DNA of 64,000 nucleotides from Mytilus trossulus. Lineage: Eukaryota; Mollusca; Bivalvia; Mytilida; Mytilidae. Shown piece after piece: positions 19,977-30,665 of the stretch. Where the stretch lies: positions 5,649,467-5,713,466 of the forward strand of contig NC_086382.1 of assembly GCF_036588685.1 (NCBI RefSeq), read 5' to 3'. Each line of letters begins with the position of its first letter. The first letter of the stretch is position 1. The notes beneath the pieces were generated by a model. That model ran no database searches, was not told the DNA's origin, and saw only the letters and a program-made list of their open reading frames with translations. Both the position numbers and the translations under genes were made by a program.

Positions 19977-21920
19977 TTAATCAATTTCACATACTAGCAC
20001 TGGACCTGCCGATTCATGAAACGTTAGAAGAAACTGGTTAGTTTTTCGTTTGAAGCGCATTACCCAAGGATTTGTTACTGTATTGTCGATATCTGATACA
20101 GGAATGATACGGATAAGTTCACCAGTAGGGGTCAGCTGATGGATGTTGTTTGAGCAGTATCCTACAACGTATATATTCCCTTCTCCGTCAATTTCCTGAT
20201 TGAATGAATTTGATAAATTACTATGGTTATACTGAAAGTTTTTTCTGGGAGCTGATTCAAATTTTACAGTGAGTTGACCATCCCAATACATGTATTCACT
20301 TTTCCGGTAACAAGTGACGAAACGTATGCTAGAGCCTGTGCCTATTGGGAATTCTTTTATGATAGCACCCGTTTGAGCGTTCAACCAATAAATATAATTA
20401 TTGTTAACAATCATGTACTCATCGTCTACACAACATAATCCCCACATTTGAACACTTGTATTTAATGTCCTTACCAGAGTTAATGGCTTATAACGTTAAT
20501 TACAAAAATCTTCTTTGCATTAGACGACACGGCTACTGTCTGATCATTCACCTTAGTGATATCAGTCGGTAAGTTCGGAAGGATCAATGCTCCTATTTGT
20601 TTGCCGGTTTTGTCGTGATACACGATCCTTGTATTACTATTGTCGGTTATAATGATATCGTCGTTAAAGAATATACCACTGATATAATTGCCTCTAATGT
20701 CGATTGTAAACATAACTTTGATCTTTCCAGTTAGAAAATTTACAGTCTTTAATCCGGGAAGAGACGGTCTTTTTTCAGTAGAATGTAAGCGACCGAAGCG
20801 AACAGTATTTGAAATAATATTTGTAGCTTCGAACTTTACCGATATGTCCTTAATTCCCTGTATAACTTTAGTCAAATCATCTTCGTACTGTGGAATTTTC
20901 CTGTAAATCTCCTCCATTTTGACCAAGCATTGTATTTCAGAACCCTGGGATAAGCAAGCCTCAAACATAGTCTTCCAGTGATCAAATGTACTCTTCAGGC
21001 CTGACAGTTCAGTAGACTCTTCACTAAGTCTGAGTATATTGACTTTTCTAGCACTGATTACTTCTTCTCTTATTTCGTTTTCTAGTTGATCCAATTTTTC
21101 ATTTAACGTTTTGCGCGCGTTTGCAATTTCGACTAAGATACCATCTATTTCGTTTTCGAAATTTGTTGTGTTTTGATTTCGGTTTTGAATAATTTCTTCT
21201 AGTTTGTGACTTGTTTCTTTTAACTTCTTCGTCAGTTCCTGTGCTTTTGTAGATTCTTTTACTCCGGATACGGCTTTATCTATGGTAATAACTTGTTCAC
21301 ATTTTCTGTGGTGTACAGTAGCACAAATGGTACAACATGGATGGGAATGATCCTTGCAGTATATTTCGATTAACTTGTCTGGGTGTTCGTCGCAAGCGAC
21401 AGACGCACAAATATTTGAAATGGACGTATCTTCATTTATATCTTTGATCGGTACTATCTTGTGATTTAGTGTCACTTTGAATGTTTTGTGATTGGCTTCA
21501 CAGGTATCGCAGTATGCCTCCTCACAAACCGTACACCATGCCATTGCCTTTTGAGAAATATTTTTACGGATACAAGCGTCGCAAAGTTTCTCTGCTTTCT
21601 TCAATGATCTTCTATCAATCATGGAAACGACAAAATGATTTCCCGGCAAATTTCTAGCCCACCTTTCAGGTTTCTCCACGTTGTCTCCAATAGGAACACG
21701 GCGACGACATACTGGGCATTTGAATTCATTTAATTTTTGTGTGTACATCCTTCACGGTTGAAACAATATAGGTATTTATACATGTTTCGCAGAAGGTGTG
21801 TAAGCACGGTAAATATTTTGGCTGTTTAAATGTTTCAAGACAAATAGAACAAGTCAATAAATCAGCAAAATCTTCTTTTACAGGATCAACTTCTTCGTTT
21901 ACTTTTACCGGAGACGCCAT
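19977..21920 (-). pseudogene. TRIM-like gene broken by two frameshifts
   Basis: Full-length paralogue of 14617-16545. The first 61 residues are identical to that gene and include the first six RING ligands. A 7-bp insertion (about 21732-21738) then shifts the frame in the middle of the RING, before the CPVC pair, and the first frame ends three codons later. The middle 420 residues (20480-21748: end of RING, both B-boxes, coiled coil, start of propeller) are open in the shifted frame. A 2-bp insertion near 20488 shifts it again. The last part (19977-20447 and a little upstream) is open to the normal stop. The two changes add up to 9 bp, so the outer parts share one frame. The long open stretches mean the damage is recent, or that it is an assembly error. 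Translation from the internal ATG at 21748 would give a protein without a working RING. Confidence 0.8.
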
Positions 21921-22235
21921 TTTGTTCTTATCAATAAACTTCCTTGTTACCTTACCAATAAGTATCTAAATATAGATAGACAGAATGTCTAACATTGATA
22001 ACAAGTTCATATATATTTATGTTAACTGTAATACATAAATGTACGCCTCAAAATTACAATTATTATTTCAAAACGCTTAAATAAAAGACGACTGACAGTT
22101 TATAAAAAGACGATTTTTTAACGACTTTGATGCACCAACTTAACAAACGACTATACCATATATCATTCGAAAGCTTAAAATTAATTGTACTGTCAGTGTT
22201 GCCAGGTCGCCAATAATTCGTACGGTGCAGTAATT
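21921..22235. other. Upstream of fourth TRIM copy
   Basis: About 150 bp related to the upstream region of the TRIM gene at 14617-16545 (aataaacttccttgtt, gtatctaaatata), then sequence that merges into the repeat beginning near 22236. The open frame on the minus strand here runs through the repeat and is not considered real. Confidence 0.4.
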
Positions 22236-22862
22236 GTCGAGTCTGCGATTTTTTTTCTCGCGCAAAAGAGAGACATAGCGATCCTACTATTTCGTCATCG
22301 GCGGCGGCGGCAGAGTCCACAAATATTCACTCTGTGGCTAAACCATTTGAAATTTTAATAACTTTCTTAAACTATTCTGGATTTCTATCAAACTTGGACA
22401 GATCATTGTTTATGATCATAATATAGTATCTAGAAGTAAATTTTGTAAAGAAAAACGTATCCTGTTAATCCGTATTTTACTTATAATTGGACTTAATTTT
22501 TTTTCTACCTGTAAATATAACATTCACTCGGTGGTTAAAGTTTTTAAAATTTTGAATAAATTTCTTAACTTTCCTGGATTTGTACCAAAGTTGGACAGAA
22601 GCTAGGTTATGTTCAAAAGCTAGTATCTGTGAAGGAAATTTTGTAAAACATTATTTCACGCTTTTTTCCTATATTACTTGTAATTGGAATTTACAATAAA
22701 GTCTGCAGTTAATGATTTCAAAACATTTATTAGACTCATAAGCCATCCTGTATTTTTATCAAACTTGGAAAGAAGCTTCTTACAATCAGAGATAGTAGAT
22801 CTAGAGGAAATTTTTATTGTATCTTTTTCTCATTTTTGTTGAGCCTGCGACTAACACAAAAA
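22236..22862. repeat. Composite repeat with three diverged ~175-197 bp units
   Basis: Units start near 22326 (ttcactctgtggctaaa), 22523 (ttcactcggtggttaaag) and 22698 (gtctgcagttaatga). Each contains a ctggatttNtaNcaaanttgga-type block followed by an agaagct or agatcatt block. The array is bracketed by tcgagtctgcgattttt on the left and gttgagcctgcgact on the right. I recognise the gagacatagcgatccta and gcctgcgac words as part of a mussel repeat. Not coding. Confidence 0.6.
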
Positions 22863-23391
22863 GTAGTCAAGACACTGGGTTCCTCGGAACTCATTCAATT
22901 TATTGTTAAATCAAGGTCAAATCTCAAAATTGAGCATTCCTAAATTTTGCTAGAATAAATCAAAATGTTCTTTTCTGGTACTTGGATGATCATCGGAACC
23001 GTATAAAACAACATACCCTAATTACAAAACGAATGCAAACTAAAATGTTGATTGTGCATAATTTACAGAAAATTGCATTTCAAAAAAGAAACGTCTTAAA
23101 ATGATAAAACTGCAATAAAAGATTAATGTTTGAGGTTTGACTATTTATATGTCAAAAATAGAATAGATTTATCGTTTATAGACGAAGGATTATTTTCATC
23201 ATTTTAAACTGCAATTAATATAATATACGTCAGTATGAAGCTTTAACTGTTGCCCTCAAACCACCATCTTCAAAAAAGGATTAGTTTTCTGGCTAGATAC
23301 TATTGTCAATGTCGGCAAACAATTATCAAATTTATCTAAATAAGAGTAATGTAAGAACTTTAAGGAGCAAACAAAGGTATATAAAATTTTC
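22863..23391. other. Intergenic, nothing recognised
   Basis: No gene or repeat supported. Confidence 0.4.
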
Positions 23392-23520
23392 GAAGGGATG
23401 ATTTTATCTTCACCATTTTGATATCTTGGTTTAATTGCTTCCTCTATCAAGGAAATCATAATGATCAGAAAAACAAGCCCGGGAATATCGTTCGATTGAG
23501 AGATATATATTGTAAACCAA
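23392..23520 (-). pseudogene. Degraded reverse transcriptase fragment
   Basis: Matches part of 3838-3980 on the same strand: cgaagggatga, ttggtttaattgctt, ctctatcaaggaaatc, acaagccc and gagatata in order, with an internal deletion and stops. Confidence 0.55.
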
Positions 23521-23710
23521 CTTATTTGCGCGAGCGAGTTATTTTCGTGACTTTCGCGAGGAGAAAAATAAGGCGAATATTAATCGTCGTGAATAATTAA
23601 AACTGGGATCGTCTCGTATTTAAAATTTTCAAGTAAGTATGAAAATAGTGAAAATAAATCGACACGAAGTGGCCTAGAAAGGACTTAACGCGAAATAAAG
23701 TATTCGCGAA
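23521..23710. mobile_element. MITE-like element rich in CGCG words
   Basis: Words such as ttatttgcgcgagcg, ttcgcgagga, cgcgaaataaagta and ttcgcgaaaac, with poorly matching inverted ends, fit a bivalve MITE class that I remember. It ends about 10 bp before segmental duplication copy B starts at 23721, so it may mark the duplication breakpoint. The ends are too worn to name a target duplication. Confidence 0.4.
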
Positions 23711-24509
23711 AACATAAGCATGTGTCAAGGTTTGCCTATGTGTGTATTGAACATAAGTAATGATTAAAGTGTTTTATAAAAAAAGATGAGTATGTGTTCT
23801 GTATATATATTTTGTTTATCTTAATAACAACAAACCGCCTGATATTCGTACACGAATACGAACCATATGAATGTCTCACATGTCCAACTGAAAATCATAC
23901 CACATCTTCTTGTGTGTATATGTCAAAAGAACATTTGTTTAATACCATAATTTTGAAATATAAAGTTATATCTGTTTTAATTTAATTTTAACGGAATATA
24001 TTAACTTTGCTTAGTTTCAACTTGTGAAGTATCCAATGTATATATTTAATGCACCTTTTTCTTTTTATTACTTGTACCGTTAAAGATCGTTACATAACAT
24101 AACAAAAATCTTTTTGTATTGCTATTAAAATGTACAATGAATTCCATAAGGCTTATTGATATATATCTCTCTATCTATATATCTGCGGTACAGACGAAGT
24201 GAATGCTTGCTACATGTTTATACTCTGTTTGTCCAAAGTCTCTTTGGTGGTTGTTATGTTTTATTTTTGTTCTGAAGAAATTAGTGCTGGTGACAGATCT
24301 TTTGTTGTTACTTTGTTTCTGCTAAATTTATTATAGACTAAGAACGAATAAAAGCTTTGTTATTGTATAGATACCTATTTTCGAAGACTATATGTTTTTG
24401 GGATTGTTTTTGTCTCTCGTTTGGTTGCTGTATCGTTGAAGTGTATACCGTCTACATCACTTCTCCATGTTTAATACACCTTAACTCAATGTCACTGTTT
24501 TGAATCGAT

Positions 24510-24698
24510 TTCAGTTAAGTATGGCGTTCATTATCACTGAAAAAGTATATATATTTGTTTAGGGGACAGCTGAAGGACGCCTCCGGGTGCGGGAATTTCT
24601 CGCTGCATTGAAGACCTGTTGGTGACCTTCTGCTGTTGTCTTCTCTATGGTCGAGTTGTTGCCTCTTTGACACATTCCCCATTTCAATTTTCAATTTT
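24510..24698 (+). repeat. Dispersed mussel repeat
   Basis: Same element and position as 6790-6976 in copy A: aagtatggcgttcattatca, gacgcctccgggtgcggga, gaagacctgttggtgacctt, ttgacacattccccattt. Confidence 0.65.
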
Positions 24699-24761
24699 AT
24701 TCTAATATTTTATTTCATTACAATACAAATATCAATAACTCATGTATTAGTTTATAAGTTG

Positions 24762-25093
24762 CAGCTCATTAAATTCCATATACGTATACTGGAACATTCA
24801 AACAATGACATATTAAAGAAAACGATTAGTATTTCGTTTAAAGCATATCAACCAATGACCTCCAGTAATTGAATTGTCGATATCTGGTTAAGGAATGATA
24901 CGGGTAAGTCCCTAAACACAATCACTTTTGAAACAATATCAGTACTTATGCAAGTCTTACAAAATGTGTAAAGGCACGTTAAACATTTTGAATGTAATAA
25001 TGTTCAGACAAACAGTACACGTCAACCAATTCTCAAAGTCTTCTTTTAAAGATTCAACTTATTCCTTCACGTTAAACGAAGTGGCCTTTTATC
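24762..25093 (-). pseudogene. Internally deleted TRIM remnant (copy B)
   Basis: Counterpart of 7043-7382 with the same fusion of TRIM 3' end (cgtatactggaacattc) to TRIM 5' end (gaaacaatatcagtacttat, acagtacacgtcaac, cgaagtggcc). Both copies share the junction sequence, so the rearrangement happened once, before the block was duplicated. Confidence 0.75.
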
Positions 25094-25274
25094 ATTGTTA
25101 CTGACATTACTAGATAACAGATCGATACATTAAACAAATGTCAGTATATAGTATCTATGTAATAATGCTTTATTGAACCAATAAAAGACAAAAGTTACAG
25201 AGACGTTTTCAAAAATCATTATTGGAAAGAAAAATGCAGTATTTTAAAAACCATATAGTTATGATAGTTGCAGT

Positions 25275-27220
25275 TTATTCAATTTCACATACTAGCACTG
25301 GACCTGCCGATGCATGAAATGTTAAAAGAAATCGGTTAGTATTTCGCTTGAAGCGCATCACCCAAGGACATCCAGTTATTGTGCTGTCGATATCTGATAC
25401 TGGTATAATACGGATAAGTTGTCCAGAAGGGGTCAGCTGATGAATGTTGTTTGAGGAGTATCCTACAAATTATATATTCCCTTCTTCATCAATTTCCTGA
25501 TTGTACGGATCTAATAAATTACTGTGTTTATACTCAAAACCTTTACCCAACGCTGATTCAAATTTGATAGAGTGGTCTACATTTCTATAAATATACTCAT
25601 TTTTCCTGTAACAAGTGACAAATCGTGTGTCTGCACTTGTTGGTAATTCTTTTATTTTAGCACCTGTTGCAGCGGTTAACCATGAAACAGAATTATCGTA
25701 AGTAGTTATGAATTCATCTTCTACCAAACATAATCCCCACACAGGAGCATTAATATCTAAAGTCTTTACCAAAGTTAACGGTTTTACGTTAATAATACAA
25801 ATCTTCCGTGCATAAGAAGACACGGCTACAGTCCGATCATTCACTTTACAGATATCTGTAGGATCGGTCGGAATGTCCAATACTTCTTTTAGCTTCCCGG
25901 TTGTGTCATGACAAACTATCCTGTTTCTATTATAGTCGGTTATAATAATATCGTCGTTAAAGAATACACCACTGATACAACTACCTTTAATGTCAATTGT
26001 AAATATTACTTTTATCTTTCCAGTATGAAAGTTTATAGCCTTAAATCCAGGCAGAGACGGTCTCCTTTCGTTTAAATGTAGGCGGCCGAAGCACTCAATA
26101 TTTGAATCATTGATTGTAGATTCGAACTCTACCGATAAGTCCTTTATTTCTTTTACAACTTTAAACAAATCATTTTCAAACTGTGACATTCTCCTGGAAT
26201 TCTCCTGGAAATCTCCTCCATTTTGACCAAGCATTGTATATCAGACCCTTGTGACAAACAAGCCTCAAACATATTCTTCCAATAATCAAAAGTATTCTTC
26301 AAAATCGATAGTTCAGTAGTCTCTTCACTTAGTCTGTGAAGATGTTGTTCTCTTGTACTATTTACCTCTTCTCTTATTTCATTTTCCAATTTATCCATTT
26401 TGTCATTTAATCCTTAACGTATGTTTGCAATATCTACCAAGACGATATCTATTTCATTTTTGAAATTTGTTGTGTTCTGATTTCGGTTGTTGATAATATC
26501 TTCTATTGTTTCACTTCTTTTTATTAACTTCTTGGTAAGTTCCTGCGCATGTGTAGATAGCTTAACTCCGGAAACAGCTTCATCTATGGTAACCACGTGT
26601 TCACATTTCCTGTGCTGAATAGTAGCACAAACGGTACAGCATGACTGGGAGTGATCCTTGCAGTATATTTCGATTGTCTTGTCTGGATGTTCATCACAAG
26701 CAACAAACGCACAGACATTTAAACAAGACACATCTTCAATTATGTTTTCAATCGGTACTATCTTATGATTTCGAGACACTTTAAAAGTTTGATGATTTGT
26801 TTCACACGTATCGCAATATGCTTCTTCACACCCCATACACCATGATGTTGCTTCTCCTGAAACCCCTTTACTGGTACAAGCATCGCAAAATTTCTCAGAT
26901 TTCCTTATTGCTTTTCTATCGATCATCGAAACGACAAAATGATTTCCATGCAAAATTTTAGCCCATGTCTCAGGATTCTCAGTACTGTCTCCAATATGTA
27001 CAAGGCGATGACATATTGGGCATTTGAATCCCTCTTGGTTTTCTTCCTTCACGGTAGAAACAATATACGTACTCATACATCTCTCACAAAACGTGTTTAG
27101 GCACGATAAATACTTCGGCTGTTTAAATGTTTCTACACAAATAGTACACGTTAATAAATCGGAAAAACCTTCATTGATAGGTGTAATTTCTTCCTCTAAC
27201 AAATTAATCGAAGTTGCCAT
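25275..27220 (-). pseudogene. TRIM-like pseudogene
   Basis: Full-length partner of the intact gene at 7541-9478, ATG at 27220. Four defects are visible. The RING histidine (position 42 of the partner) is Asn in YLSCLNTFCERC, so a zinc ligand is lost. A nonsense codon at 26414-26416 replaces the Lys after NIR. An 11-bp tandem duplication (26188-26198 and 26199-26209) shifts the frame. A second nonsense codon at 25470-25472 lies inside the NHL-like block (GNI-stop). In B-box 2 the first His of HHRKC is Gln. The final stop is at 25275-25277. AATAAA on the minus strand at 25169-25174 is kept. Damage by several independent kinds of change argues for a real pseudogene and not a sequencing error. 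Confidence 0.9.
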
Positions 27221-27720
27221 TTGTCTCCTGATAAAAGTGCCTAGTTCAAATACAGACTATATATAACTGTAATACAATGTATATATATTATAATGTTATG
27301 TGTACCGATTAGGATAGTATGTCGTCTACACATTCATAATTAATTCGTGAATATGTATGCTTGCTGTAACGGTCTGTCTATATTCATTAAAAAGTCACTA
27401 GGGGGAATGTTCTGTAGAGAGATAGACGTACTTCTTGTTACAGTATTAATTAAAACACGATCCTCAAATTACATTTCTAAAACACACCACATTTTAACAT
27501 AATTTTCGTACAATTGTTTGACAGTGTTTAACACTTTTTTCTTCTTTTATATGCTTTCTCTTAGGAGAATCACTTTTTTGTGTGGCTCTAAATGATATTT
27601 GTAATATTTATAAATAGAAAACTAAGGTAAAAGACAAAACAAATTGTACTAACACCGTTAACTAAGATTAAAAATCAGAAAAACTGACAAGCTTACTTCA
27701 TCAAATATAAAAGTATACCC

Positions 27721-28492
27721 TCGCCATCTTGGATTGCAAAATCCCATTACAAATTCGGTCTATTGTTTTGCCTAAATCTGCAAATCTGGAATCAGATTTG
27801 CAACTTATTGGTTAAACTGTTTATTTATATAGAAATCTTGTTGATTTATTGTATAATTCTTATTTTTTTTTTAAATATAAAATTTTGTGTTCTTAGAATC
27901 ATTTTTTTTCAAATAATACATTTAGGGGAGGTTACTCTTTTAGGAAAAAAATATACACTGAAATGATAGGGAAATTTTTTATTTTTACTTCTAGCAAGAA
28001 AATAAGTTAGGTGACACAATTTTTTATTTTGATTTTCTTTTAACATATTATAAAACCGATCATCTCATAATGTATTTCAAAATTCTATTTAATAGAGTCT
28101 CAAATGCACACAAATGTTGGGTTTTTTCATGAACGATCTTACCAATTTTAGGCAATTTTCAACGACTCGTACCTTGGAAAAGAGAGACGAAAGATACCAA
28201 AGGTCAATTAGAAAATAGCACGGGGACGTATACTTTTTATTATTTATTTTTTTAGAAAAAAGCATAGTAATATCTTTATTTTGGCGAAGAATAAGAAATT
28301 TCTATCTCAAGAAAAATATATAACTATGATCTACCTTAATACATACATTGGTATATAACGGTTTTTTTTGCCTTTCTAATTTTTCATTTGATTTTTGTGA
28401 ACTATCTCTCCAGTCCTTTGTCCCAGTGCATCTAATCGTGATTTAAAATGTAATTGATAAAATTGAAAAAAATCTGTGAAAAGTTTACTGTA
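27721..28492. other. Unique AT-rich spacer before the satellite array
   Basis: No gene. At 28180-28206 a short minus-strand match to the retroelement 3' tip is seen (agacgaaagataccaaagg). A small inverted repeat lies at 27775-27800 (aaatctg / cagattt). The last bases before the array, aagtttactgta, do not match the bases before the MITE inside the array (ctttttctatccta). Confidence 0.5.
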
Positions 28493-28918
28493 CTTGGTCC
28501 GAGTACACAGTTATATAGTCCTTAATGTGGACAGTGTGTTACTTGCCAATTTATGTTATACCCCTTCCAAATTTAATTCTCCATGTTTTATGCCTCATAT
28601 AGCAAGTTGGGGGGTGAAATGACACTGTAAAAAAATTTGGGTCATAAATATTTAGGTAAAGTAGTGATTAGGTCCAGCTGAAAAAGGTCAAAAATTAGCA
28701 CTTCGGAAGCTGTCAAAAGATTTCAAGACCCCCTTAACACAAAATTGTCCATATTTTGAGTTAGAGCTGATGAAGTTTTCTATAATTTTGATATAATTTG
28801 TCCCAAAAGTAGTACAACACACTGTACAAATGTTATTGAGAAAGCGCAGGTGAGATTTTTTTTATTTACATTTATTGTCTAAAAGAAATGCACTACGAAA
28901 TAACTGTGTACTCGGACC
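28493..28918. mobile_element. First MITE copy of the array, 28-bp deletion
   Basis: Same element as 30212-30665, but it lacks 28 bp right after the left terminal repeat (acagttat is followed directly by atagtcc), and its left tip reads cttggtcc in place of ttaggtcc. TA precedes it (28491-28492) and TA follows (28919-28920). Its left flank is unique DNA, so the array starts exactly at this transposon end. The remaining bases look identical to the other copies. Confidence 0.85.
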
Positions 28919-29432
28919 TAAGAGGTGAAATCAGGAAATATAGAATCTGTACTTTGGCAACTTCCCTGAATGATCTGATGGTGTCAATTTGTCAAATAGC
29001 ATAAAACTAAAGGATTTAAACTTTTATTTGATAGAATTTCTGCAAAAATTACCAATTTTGGCATTATATGGTCAAAATAAGCATTTCATAGCTTTTTCAA
29101 TTTTGATGCATAAGTGGCATTTTGACTTTCTATCTGACATGTTTTCATGTGTCAATTTTTGTGTTTCTATGCTTTAATCCAGTTGTATTACTCATTTGTG
29201 AACTCTGAATCTACAGAAAAGAAGATTATCTCAGACAATATGAGCAAAGTGTGTTGTATAAATGACCCTCATCTAACGCCCTGTTTGGATCAAGTTAAAT
29301 GTGAGGAGCATGGTACATAAAAGTTGAAGTCCATAATAAAGACCTCACTAAAATTGTATAAAAAGCATTTAACAATGTCTTTTGTACCTGTTTCATTTCA
29401 CATAATATCTTTCTTTACCTCTTTAGGATACC

Positions 29433-29627
29433 ATGTGGTTCAAATATAAGCCTGTTGAGACTAAAATTGATGCAAGTATTTCACTAAAAAGTGAAAAATC
29501 TTTGTATCAGACCATACTGTCTGCTCAAAAAGTTGAATGTAATAGGCTTTTTGTGCTCAGATTTATTGTATCATGTCACCTGAGTATAGAAATGATAGAA
29601 AAGACACAATTTTTTTATTTCCTATAG
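29433..29627 (+). other. Recurrent 64-codon open frame in the core
   Basis: ATG-initiated frame (MWFKYKPVETKIDASISLKS to FFYFL), repeated once in every core, 444 bp after the position 70 bp into the core. A good splice-acceptor-like tract (tttctttacctctttag) ends just upstream of gataccATG. One copy (51238) has Cys to Gly. It has no recognised domain, and its conservation is explained by array homogeneity, so coding is not supported. Confidence 0.2.
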
Positions 29628-30211
29628 CTTCAATATGCATTTTTAAATGTAAATATGTGCTATGGCCTAAATTGACCCTAAATTATTTTTAGTCATACTT
29701 GGCCTAAGACCCTTTTAAACTAATATGATATGTTATTTGTAAGTTTTCTTTCCATTTAAAGTACATTAAGTACATATGTAAGGATTATTTATAATCAAAA
29801 AGCTTCACAAATTTAAAATTGCTGGAAAATATTACATCTTCATGTAAGGCTCCCCTTCATTGGAAAACCTTCATTTTTAGGCACAGGCTCATATAAATTT
29901 GACTTTTGAAAAATTATGCTAAGTCTGATATATAAAATGAGTACTGTATTGCTTTAAATACATGATGTATTATATATTAAGGCATTTTAAAGTATATTTT
30001 TGCAATATTTTAATTTTAAAAGCCCCAAATGTTGATAGTTGAAATTTCTCAATTTTAACGTCCAAATTTAACACGTAAAGTTGAATATAGAATTAATCAT
30101 AGTGTCTATAATATATATCCTATTGCTATGAAACTTTGTAAGCAGTCTTATAATATATTAAGCTTTTGTCATACCAAGTTTTATAAAGATTGGGCAACTT
30201 TTTCTATCCTA

Positions 30212-30665
30212 TTAGGTCCGAGTACACAGTTATCGTCCTTTGATTTTCGTTGTCCACGAATATAGTCCTTAATGTGGACAGTGTGTTACTTGCCAATTTA
30301 TGTTATACCCCTTCCAAATTTAATTCTCCATGTTTTATGCCTCATATAGCAAGTTGGGGGGTGAAATGACACTGTAAAAAAATTTGGGTCATAAATATTT
30401 AGGTAAAGTAGTGATTAGGTCCAGCTGAAAAAGGTCAAAAATTAGCACTTCGGAAGCTGTCAAAAGATTTCAAGACCCCCTTAACACAAAATTGTCCATA
30501 TTTTGAGTTAGAGCTGATGAAGTTTTCTATAATTTTGATATAATTTGTCCCAAAAGTAGTACAACACACTGTACAAATGTTATTGAGAAAGCGCAGGTGA
30601 GATTTTTTTTATTTACATTTATTGTCTAAAAGAAATGCACTACGAAATAACTGTGTACTCGGACC
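30212..30665. mobile_element. MITE nested in the satellite unit, 454 bp (representative)
   Basis: The inverted ends contain a perfect 19-bp match: GGTCCGAGTACACAGTTAT at the left and its reverse complement at the right. The match extends to 22 bp if the outer TTA/TAA is counted. TA flanks the element on both sides, and the MITE-free junctions keep one TA, so the target duplication is TA. No open frame for a transposase, so it is non-autonomous. Further copies start at 31959, 33706, 35453, 38491, 41529, 43276, 45029, 46776, 48523, 50270, 52017, 53764, 55511, 57258, 59005, 60752 and 62499, each 454 bp; with 28493 this makes 19. The parent superfamily is unknown; a TA duplication would fit Tc1/mariner-like enzymes. 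Confidence 0.9.

Larger units (their letters stand above)
23721..27720. repeat. Segmental duplication, copy B (partner 5689-9990)
   Basis: Collinear with copy A from tgtgtcaaggtttgcct to gacaagcttact. It contains the flank (with the dispersed repeat 24510-24698 but without the MITE and without the inverted repeat arm of copy A), the TRIM remnant 24762-25093 and the TRIM pseudogene 25275-27220. Differences are mostly substitutions, more frequent outside the coding part. Confidence 0.85.

Noticed and set aside
19977-21920. Programmed frameshifting in the fourth TRIM copy
   Set aside because: The shifts are insertions of 7 and 2 bp relative to the intact paralogue, without slippery-site context; pseudogenisation or error is simpler.
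22063-22320. Minus-strand open frame starting MDSAAAADDE
   Set aside because: It runs through a dispersed mussel repeat (gagacatagcgatccta region) and has no domain.
28989-29177. A 62-codon open frame repeated in every satellite unit
   Set aside because: It starts at TTG, which is not a normal animal start, and it has no ATG near its beginning and no recognised domain. Repetition only reflects the tandem array.
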